A stretch of DNA of 9,712 bases from Nanobdellota archaeon (GTDB taxonomy: Archaea; Nanobdellota; Nanobdellia; Woesearchaeales; GW2011-AR15): the NCBI GenBank assembly GCA_018815145.1, contig JAHIYL010000035.1:1-9712 (forward strand). The letters run 5' to 3'. This document shows positions 1-4,855 of the stretch, piece by piece (position 1 is the first letter of the stretch; the number at the start of each line of letters is the position of its first letter). The position numbers and the translations under genes were made by a program. Under the pieces are notes generated by a model. It made no database searches and had not been told where the DNA came from. It saw only the letters and a program-made list of their open reading frames with translations.

Positions 1-60
1 TTTGGTCCGCTTACTTGCTTTATCAAAGCATAACCCTACATAGAAATTATTATTCTTTTG

Positions 61-82
61 AGAAAAACTTTTCGGTTTTTCT
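61..82. repeat. inverted repeat, 8-bp stem
   Basis: AGAAAAAC at 61-68 is the exact reverse complement of GTTTTTCT at 75-82, leaving a 6-nt loop. The stem is A/T-rich, and on the minus strand the right arm is T-rich, so it could work as a terminator or as the 3' hairpin of a small RNA started from the TATA box at 215-224. It lies 13 nt from the neighbouring, more stable hairpin at 96-117. Confidence 0.55.
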
Positions 83-95
83 GTGCCATTTCATC

Positions 96-117
96 TGCGG
101 GTCTTTTAGACCACGCA
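96..117. repeat. GC-rich hairpin with one bulged base
   Basis: Positions 96-104 pair with 108-117 (TGCG with CGCA, GGTCT with AGACC) around a 3-nt loop, with a single bulged A at 113. A 9-bp stem with six G-C pairs stands out in this AT-rich intergenic stretch and suggests a structured transcript, although a chance palindrome cannot be excluded. Together with the 61-82 hairpin it forms a tandem pair. Confidence 0.6.
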
Positions 118-228
118 GTATTCATGACACGAGCATAAAAAATGTATATCCTGTCCAAAGGTGATTCCATGAAAAGACATGTAATACTATTGATACTTGA
201 GGATAATAGCAAGATTTTATAAAAGCCA

Positions 229-459
229 CTACTGAAATTCTGCAAAATCATCTTCTTTGACATCAGCTAATTTCAGAACGCCTTTAAGAGTGCCTAGCTT
301 AATTTCTTTATGATTCGGTACGATTGTGCCTACCTTTCCATCAGGTGTTTGCTTCTTTAGGACCATATGGCTTCCTTTTTGCCTTATAACCTCAAACCCA
401 AATTTATTACATAGAATTTTTACACAATCTTTACCAGATATTTTCTTAAGTTTTGGCAA
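229..459 (-). CDS. hicA: HicA-family mRNA interferase toxin
   Basis: HicA toxins are small double-stranded-RNA-binding-fold ribonucleases that cut mRNA until bound by HicB. The protein shows the family pattern: an opening P-K-L-x-x-I-S-G-K, then G-F-E-V-I-R-Q-K-G-S-H with the catalytic histidine (about residue 31), then T-I-V-P-N-H-K-E-I and G-T-L-x-x-V-L-K. No ATG or GTG fits. The TTG at 459 gives 76 residues, places the canonical M-P-K-L N-terminus, and has GAGG at 472-469 nine nt upstream; a TTG at 474 would add five residues that do not resemble the family. The start lies inside hicB, whose stop is at 446, giving a 14-nt overlap and probable translational coupling. Family assignment is secure; activity is inferred. 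Confidence 0.88.
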   Translation of the reverse strand: MPKLKKISGKDCVKILCNKFGFEVIRQKGSHMVLKKQTPDGKVGTIVPNHKEIKLGTLKGVLKLADVKEDDFAEFQ

Positions 460-658
460 ACTCAGCAACCTCAAATGTTGTTAGAATAGGTTTTGTGGCT
501 TCTTTAACAGGAAATTCTTCCAAATATAATTCAGTTGCTTCTTTTAAATTACTAATAGCTTCTTCAATAGTATGGCCTTGACTCACGGTCCCTATTTCAG
601 GACATGTAGCAACATACATATCTTCTTCTTTCTGCAAAATTGCTGTAAATGTTTTCAT
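446..658 (-). CDS. hicB: HicB-like antitoxin (UPF0150-type, short form)
   Basis: HicB antitoxins use a partial RNase-H-like fold to cover the HicA active site. The 70-residue protein has the typical features: F-T-A-I-L-x-K-E-x-D-M-Y-V-A-x-C-P-E (residues 4-21), G-H-T-I-E-E-A-I-x-N-L-K-E-A (28-41), then Y-L-E-E. It is the minimal form: no helix-turn-helix or ribbon-helix-helix domain follows, so self-repression through its own DNA binding is not evident. Gene order is antitoxin first, toxin second, with overlapping frames. The ATG at 658 sits 28 nt downstream of a TTTATAAA box and has no Shine-Dalgarno, consistent with a leaderless mRNA. Several such short HicB-like proteins are annotated only as UPF0150, so the antitoxin role rests on the hicA neighbour. 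Confidence 0.87.
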   Translation of the reverse strand: MKTFTAILQKEEDMYVATCPEIGTVSQGHTIEEAISNLKEATELYLEEFPVKEATKPILTTFEVAEFAKT

Positions 659-682
659 ATTTTATATACCAATACAAACAGA

Positions 683-690
683 TTTATAAA
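683..690 (-). promoter_or_regulatory. TATA box of hicBA
   Basis: TTTATAAA on the minus strand is centred about 28 nt upstream of the hicB ATG at 658, preceded by a purine-rich AAGG that could act as a B-recognition element. Archaeal initiation about 26 nt from the TATA centre would put the mRNA start at or next to the start codon. Confidence 0.6.
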
Positions 691-733
691 CCTTACGCGT
701 CCAATCAATTGTTCTGACTTTTTTTTTAATCTT

Positions 734-2137
734 CTAAAACCCTTTCTGCTCAGCCATATCCCACTTATTAAAACCCATCCTGAACAGCATCATCCCCGGC
801 AATAACAAAACCCAGCTCAAATACAGCCACTCCATATTCACAATAGACACCATCATCACAATCAGAAGAACAGGCAAGAGCATTGCAATATAGCCTAAAA
901 ATACTTTTGCATTATAGAGCATGATGTTTGGCGAAAGACCCGTCAGAAATACAGTCACTGCAAGCGATAAAAATGACATTGTAAAGAATAATGTAAAACA
1001 AAGCAATATCTTGTCAAGGCTTCCTGTCTTCACAAGCACAAAGAACAGGATAAACGGAGATATAATATTTACCAGGACAAAAGTGCGCAATTTAGCCTTG
1101 ATTATCATCGAAGGTGTGACTGGCAAAAACTCATATGAAGAGAATATCTCAAATTCTGTCAAGAGATTATATATGGTTGATGTAATCGCTCCAAAGAAAA
1201 GCGAGAACAAGACTGCAAAATTGACAACAGGAAAATTCTCTGTGAACACTTCAAGCAAAAACCAGACAAACATGACAGGGATGATAAAAGAAAATAATAC
1301 TTTACCAAGGCCGCCCCTGCTTCTTGCCATGTCTAAAAAATCCTTAACTATGAAATGAGAGCCTTTTATATACCTGCCAAATTTTTCTATATGAAATTCC
1401 AGATAATTTTTGCTACTCTGTCTTTTAGGAGACGCATAATCAGCTTTCATGAATAGTATCGACATAAAACTCATCAATCCCAATATAATCAACCACAACA
1501 ATATCATAAAATAATCTCCATCCAGCATAAACCTATATGATGGAAGCATAGACAAAACATCAACACCCAGCAATCTTTTTGAGAACAATAAAAGAACAAA
1601 TACTATCCCCATCAAAACACTTGTCAGTTTTTCCAGATGCACATATAGTGTTGAAAAAAGAAAAGAAAACGATAATCCAAAAAGGAATGAAAAACTCACT
1701 GCAATAAATAACATAAATGCATACTTCAATGTCACCATCCCTAATAATGCACCAAGAAAAACACCGGCAGAATACGGCAATATCCAAAACAGGAAATAAT
1801 ATATCAGATCCTTTACATAAAAATTGAAAAATATCATCTTTAAAGATACAGGAAGTGTCCTTGATGAATATGCTATCATTGATGCCTGTCCAAACCTTCT
1901 GTTCATGACTTTACGACCCAATAATCCAAAAGAACCGACAGTAAGCCCGAACAGGATAAAAAAACAAAGGATGACTAATGTTGGATCTCCCAGATATCCA
2001 ATTATTGGTGAAAGAAGTGAACCTGTAAAAGAAAACAATAATATCAATACAGGAAAAAGTCCAAACAAAAGGTTTCCAAATAAACTGGCATGGAACCTCC
2101 ATTCCTCTTTGATCATAGATTTCAGGATTGTGAACAT
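734..2137 (-). CDS. ABC-2 type exporter permease, two-half
   Basis: This very hydrophobic protein of about 467 residues has roughly eleven or twelve predicted membrane segments in two groups (about residues 20-235 and 280-460) joined by a charged cytoplasmic stretch (about 235-280). Each half has an S-S-x-x-L-P-V motif just before an amphipathic helix (about residues 93-99 and 335-342 counted from the upstream ATG), typical of ABC-2 permeases that pair with one CcmA-type ATPase and suggesting an old internal duplication. The cargo cannot be told; lipid, glycan, peptide or drug export are all known in the class. An ATG at 2143 overlaps the ATPase stop (ATGA), but AGGGA lies directly against it; the ATG at 2137 has the same site six nt away and is preferred. 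No oligo-T terminator follows on its strand. Confidence 0.83.
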   Translation of the reverse strand: MFTILKSMIKEEWRFHASLFGNLLFGLFPVLILLFSFTGSLLSPIIGYLGDPTLVILCFFILFGLTVGSFGLLGRKVMNRRFGQASMIAYSSRTLPVSLKMIFFNFYVKDLIYYFLFWILPYSAGVFLGALLGMVTLKYAFMLFIAVSFSFLFGLSFSFLFSTLYVHLEKLTSVLMGIVFVLLLFSKRLLGVDVLSMLPSYRFMLDGDYFMILLWLIILGLMSFMSILFMKADYASPKRQSSKNYLEFHIEKFGRYIKGSHFIVKDFLDMARSRGGLGKVLFSFIIPVMFVWFLLEVFTENFPVVNFAVLFSLFFGAITSTIYNLLTEFEIFSSYEFLPVTPSMIIKAKLRTFVLVNIISPFILFFVLVKTGSLDKILLCFTLFFTMSFLSLAVTVFLTGLSPNIMLYNAKVFLGYIAMLLPVLLIVMMVSIVNMEWLYLSWVLLLPGMMLFRMGFNKWDMAEQKGF

Positions 2138-2139
2138 AT

Positions 2140-2853
2140 TCATTCCCTGATTTTTTTAAAAAACAAACTTTCAAGGCTTTTCTTCTTTTTCCGTAGCTCT
2201 GACATCCTGGCAGTATAGACCAGCCTGCCTTTCTCAAGTATCCCTACTTCTGTACATATCTCCTGTGCTATCTCCAGGACATGTGTGGAAAAAAAGACAG
2301 TATTTCCTTTCTTCACATAACCTGTCAAAAAATCCTTGACCTTCCTCTGCATCACCGGGTCAAGGTTTATCAATGGCTCATCTATGAATGCTAATTTAGG
2401 TTCATGCAAAAATGCCTGGCTCACCATAAGTTTTTGTCTTGTTCCTCTGGATAGGTCCTTACATAAAACTCTTCTCTGGTCATTAAACTCAAGCATATCA
2501 AACCAATAATCCGTTTTTTTATCAGAATCAATAATTTTTCTGATCTTACATACAAAATACAGGTATTCTTCAGCTGTAAGAAAACTAGGTGGAGTCTCCT
2601 GCTCAGGTATTATGCCTACAATTTCCCTTGTCTTTATAGGTTCATTTACCGCATCTATGCCCAGAATATCTACTGACCCTGATGTTGGTCTTATCTGGCC
2701 TGTAAGAAGCTTGATTATTGTCGTCTTTCCTGAACCATTAGGACCCAAAAGGCCGAACAGTTCTCCTTTTTGCACTTCAAGAGATAGATTGTCCACTGCC
2801 TTTACATTGCCAAAAGCCTTTGACAGTTTTTTTATCGATATGACCTTTTCCAT
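2140..2853 (-). CDS. ABC transporter ATP-binding protein (CcmA/COG1131 type)
   Basis: This 237-residue nucleotide-binding subunit powers the adjacent permease at the inner face of the membrane. Motifs in order: Walker A G-P-N-G-S-G-K-T-T (residues 37-45), Q-loop glutamine 85, signature L-S-R-G-T-R-Q-K (134-141, a variant of LSGGQ seen in ABC-2 exporters), Walker B L-A-F-I-D-E-P (154-160, catalytic Glu159), D-loop L-D-P (164-166) and switch His191. The length is at the short end for the family; there is no extended C-terminal regulatory domain, only a Lys-rich tail. The ATG at 2853 is 28 nt from a TATA-like box, with no Shine-Dalgarno. It is co-transcribed with the permease, which begins within or just after its stop codon. 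Confidence 0.93.
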   Translation of the reverse strand: MEKVISIKKLSKAFGNVKAVDNLSLEVQKGELFGLLGPNGSGKTTIIKLLTGQIRPTSGSVDILGIDAVNEPIKTREIVGIIPEQETPPSFLTAEEYLYFVCKIRKIIDSDKKTDYWFDMLEFNDQRRVLCKDLSRGTRQKLMVSQAFLHEPKLAFIDEPLINLDPVMQRKVKDFLTGYVKKGNTVFFSTHVLEIAQEICTEVGILEKGRLVYTARMSELRKKKKSLESLFFKKIRE

Positions 2854-2877
2854 AATATATCTTAATATGAGAGCAGG

Positions 2878-2884
2878 TTTTTAA
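2878..2884 (-). promoter_or_regulatory. TATA-like box of the ABC exporter operon
   Basis: Minus-strand TTAAAAA, preceded by AAAGAA, is centred 28 nt upstream of the ATPase ATG at 2853. This is the same spacing as at hicBA, again predicting a leaderless transcript. The match to a TATA consensus is moderate. Confidence 0.42.
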
Positions 2885-2930
2885 TTCTTTCTAAAAGCAA
2901 ATGCTTGCAGAAAATTCAAGTGCATAACTA

Positions 2931-3395
2931 TTAACTGCCTTTATTCAATCCAAGTGATTTTAAAAATTCTCTTTTTTTGGATATCTTTAATATATTCAAA
3001 TCCAGAAGAATCTCTTTGCATCTCAATATGAACTCCTTGATATCATCAATGTCATGGATTGTCCTGCTTTTAAGATAATACTGCACCTGTATCCTGTCTT
3101 CTTTGAGCTTAGCAAGAAGTTCTTTTTCAGCATCTGTGAATTCAAAAAGGCTCATCAATTCCAAAGTACAATCATGTATCTCACATTTGATGCCGCACTT
3201 CATCAGCAAAGAATACAAAGCATTATAGCACGCATAATATGCAGTGATCAGTTTCCATTTTCCTGTTGTAGTCATGACATTCTGAAGTGTCTCATCTGCC
3301 TCTTGCATATATGCTTCAGAAAGATGATTTTTGCAGTCAATTATTGATATTCCTTTTTTCTGGCATAGGCACCATTTGATTTTATTGTCAGCCAT
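2931..3395 (-). CDS. HEPN-domain protein, probable partner of the nucleotidyltransferase
   Basis: HEPN proteins are all-helical; those paired with minimal nucleotidyltransferases (HepT type) are RNase toxins held in check by AMP transfer from the partner. Here the core helix pattern I-T-A-Y-Y-A-C-Y-N-A-L-Y-S-L-L (residues 50-64), a following G and His74, and the later helix with D-R-I-Q-V-Q-Y-Y (100-107) match the fold. The catalytic R-x4-6-H is not intact: Arg101 is followed at the histidine position by Tyr106, and the only nearby histidine is His114 (R-T-I-H, 111-114). Eight cysteines, including C-x3-C-x2-H-x-C at 67-76, are unusual. It starts 2 nt after the nucleotidyltransferase stop, with AGGT five nt upstream, so translation is coupled. 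It may be an active toxin, a degenerate one, or a non-toxic HEPN. Confidence 0.78.
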   Translation of the reverse strand: MADNKIKWCLCQKKGISIIDCKNHLSEAYMQEADETLQNVMTTTGKWKLITAYYACYNALYSLLMKCGIKCEIHDCTLELMSLFEFTDAEKELLAKLKEDRIQVQYYLKSRTIHDIDDIKEFILRCKEILLDLNILKISKKREFLKSLGLNKGS

Positions 3396-3397
3396 AT

Positions 3398-3982
3398 TTA
3401 CCTAGTCTCCATGATTTTTTTTACAAGCTCCGAAGTATTGCCATAAATTATGTGATTATCCATTACTTCAAGCATTAGAGCATCCTTTTTCTGCATCAAA
3501 TCTGTAAATTTGTCAATGTCAAAATAATGGCAATTTATTTCCAGAGTATATCTTTTTTTTGTCTTATCTATTGAATCCTTGTCATGAGGTCCAATGATTA
3601 TCAAATCTATATCTGAACCTTTTTTATGGCTATATGATGCATATGACCCGAAAATTATGATTGATTCAGCACTGGCCAATAATTCAGTGATCAGGACAGC
3701 TGCTTTTTTCTCGACAGAGAGGAATTTTAGAGATTTCTGGTTTTCTATCATCTGCATGACAATAAAAGTTCTTGTATCATCCTGATTAAAAAAAAAGAGC
3801 TTGTTCCTTCCCTGCACCTCATAATTTATGATACCTTCTTCTACTAGAATCTTAAGATACCTTGAAGCGCTCTGTTGGGGTGTATTTGTTTGCCTGGAGA
3901 GCTCAGCTTCAGTAAATCGTCCATAGTATTTTTTTGAGTAGGGAGTAAGTAAATTCACCCATTTTTGGCTTATATCACCCAT
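3398..3982 (-). CDS. winged-helix / minimal nucleotidyltransferase fusion (MNT)
   Basis: The 194-residue protein has two parts. Residues 1-65 form an ArsR/MarR-like winged helix (T-E-A-E-L-S-R-Q-T, then Q-Q-S-A-S-R-Y-L-K-I-L-V-E-E-G-I-I, then a basic wing). Residues about 95-180 are a polymerase-beta-fold nucleotidyltransferase with G-S-Y-A (112-115) and D-I-D (124-126), the GSx10DxD metal-binding core; Glu148 or Asp155 may be the third acidic ligand. In MntA-HepT systems such enzymes AMPylate a HEPN toxin. The fused DNA-binding domain is not part of the minimal antitoxin and suggests the operon regulates itself. The ATG at 3982 lies about 30 nt from AAATATATT (4008-4016), with no Shine-Dalgarno. 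It is the first gene of the two-gene operon. Confidence 0.85.
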   Translation of the reverse strand: MGDISQKWVNLLTPYSKKYYGRFTEAELSRQTNTPQQSASRYLKILVEEGIINYEVQGRNKLFFFNQDDTRTFIVMQMIENQKSLKFLSVEKKAAVLITELLASAESIIIFGSYASYSHKKGSDIDLIIIGPHDKDSIDKTKKRYTLEINCHYFDIDKFTDLMQKKDALMLEVMDNHIIYGNTSELVKKIMETR

Positions 3983-4007
3983 AATTTAGTTTAAAATATC
4001 TTTTGAT

Positions 4008-4016
4008 TAATATATT
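4008..4016 (-). promoter_or_regulatory. TATA box of the MNT-HEPN operon
   Basis: Minus-strand AAATATATT is centred about 30 nt before the ATG at 3982. It shares an 88-nt divergent intergenic region with the promoter of the plus-strand regulator gene at 4071, so the two promoters sit nearly back to back and could affect each other. Confidence 0.5.
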
Positions 4017-4038
4017 TTTCCATTATATTTTCCCAAAT

Positions 4039-4048
4039 TTTTTTATAC
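4039..4048 (+). promoter_or_regulatory. TATA box of the membrane regulator gene
   Basis: TTTTTATA within 4039-4048 is centred about 27 nt upstream of the ATG at 4071. No Shine-Dalgarno lies before that ATG, so the mRNA is predicted to be leaderless. Confidence 0.5.
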
Positions 4049-4070
4049 TCTCCATGATTAACCTGATTCT

Positions 4071-4847
4071 ATGAAACGCCTGGCTCTGTTTTTCCTGTTG
4101 ATTGTCCCTATTGTTTCAGCCTTTGATGTAGATGTGACTCTAAATGCAAATGATATTGTTGCTGAAAAATTTCTGATAAGAGTCCCTGAAGAATATGATT
4201 ATTTTGAATTCCATTCAGCATACAAACCAGTTAGTGTCATCTATGAAGGAAAATATCTGATAGCTGAGAATGAAAAATCCTATATGATATCCTTTGAAAA
4301 TACAGGCAAAGATATCATTGAATTCACTCTTCTATATGATGATATAATCGAAAGCTATCGCAACAGGAAGATATTCCGGACATATTTTGAGAATGCAGAA
4401 AAGATATCAGTGACACTGCCTGAAAAATTCATCCTGTCAAATGATCCCGGCGCAGTTCCTGAACCTGATGAGATAATCACCGACGGACAGAAGATGACAT
4501 TGTTGTTTTCAGAGACGCAGAATCTCGCAGTCTTCTATGAAGGTGGTCAGACTTACCTGAATGTAATTATTTTCAGTTTTGCAGTAATCCTGTGCATTGG
4601 GCTATTTTCATTTTTCTATTCAAGAAAAAAAGTAAGAGAGTCAATAACAGACACGCTTTCAGAAGATGAAAAACTTATTGTTGAACAGGTTAAAAAAGGT
4701 TTTTCAAAACAAAAAGAGGCTGCAAAAAATCTCAATTTCTCAAAATCAAAGATGAGCAAGGTAGTCAGAAAACTTGAAGAAAAAGGCCTGATTGAAAAAG
4801 AGCCTCATTTCAAGACAAATAAACTGAAATTGAAGAAGATAAAATAA
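4071..4847 (+). CDS. membrane-anchored winged-helix transcription regulator (COG2512-like)
   Basis: The architecture is that of archaeal one-component membrane regulators. Residues 1-17 are a signal peptide ending S-A, residues about 18-160 an extracytoplasmic beta-rich domain without a recognised fold, 162-183 a single TM segment followed by R-K-K, and 196-258 a cytoplasmic winged helix (S-E-D-E-K-L-I-V-E-Q-V, then Q-K-E-A-A-K-N-L-N-F-S-K-S-K-M-S-K, then R-K-L-E-E-K-G-L-I-E-K). An outer signal would thus be passed to DNA at the membrane. The ligand and targets are unknown. It converges on the secreted mosaic protein gene with only 8 nt between stops, and that gene has an operator-like tandem repeat, so a regulatory link is plausible but unproven. 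The N-terminus fits a leaderless start. Confidence 0.85.
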   Translation: MKRLALFFLLIVPIVSAFDVDVTLNANDIVAEKFLIRVPEEYDYFEFHSAYKPVSVIYEGKYLIAENEKSYMISFENTGKDIIEFTLLYDDIIESYRNRKIFRTYFENAEKISVTLPEKFILSNDPGAVPEPDEIITDGQKMTLLFSETQNLAVFYEGGQTYLNVIIFSFAVILCIGLFSFFYSRKKVRESITDTLSEDEKLIVEQVKKGFSKQKEAAKNLNFSKSKMSKVVRKLEEKGLIEKEPHFKTNKLKLKKIK

Positions 4848-4855
4848 TAAAAAAA

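Larger units (their letters stand above)
36..224 (-). other. possible small transcription unit with hairpins and a 44-codon ORF
   Basis: This 228-nt left end has no recognisable gene, but it is not featureless. A symmetric TTTTATAAAA at 215-224 is an ideal archaeal TATA box and, read on the minus strand, would start a transcript near 193. That transcript would contain a 44-codon ORF (ATG at 170, TAG at 36; basic, with W-S-K-R-P-A-D-E-M in its middle and no Shine-Dalgarno) and two hairpins. Whether the product is a small RNA, a small protein or nothing cannot be decided. The box could equally be chance AT sequence or drive the opposite strand. I recognise no RNA family and see no convincing box C/D layout. 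Confidence 0.22.

Noticed and set aside
3..163. Plus-strand open frame running off the left window edge
   Set aside because: About 53 codons without a recognisable domain, crossing both hairpins; it could be the tail of a gene outside the window, but nothing supports it.
921..1358. 145-codon plus-strand open frame
   Set aside because: It lies wholly antisense to the ABC permease, whose frame has clear membrane segments and family motifs; the antisense translation has no recognisable domain.
2612..2884. Plus-strand 90-codon frame over the ABC ATPase start
   Set aside because: It is antisense to Walker A and the rest of the strongly conserved ATPase N-terminus.
2896..2914. GCAAATGCTTGC near-palindrome between the HEPN and ABC genes
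   Set aside because: Only four base pairs match, which is expected by chance.
3054..3347. Plus-strand 97-codon frame opposite the HEPN gene
   Set aside because: There is no domain or promoter, and the minus-strand HEPN helix pattern is convincing.
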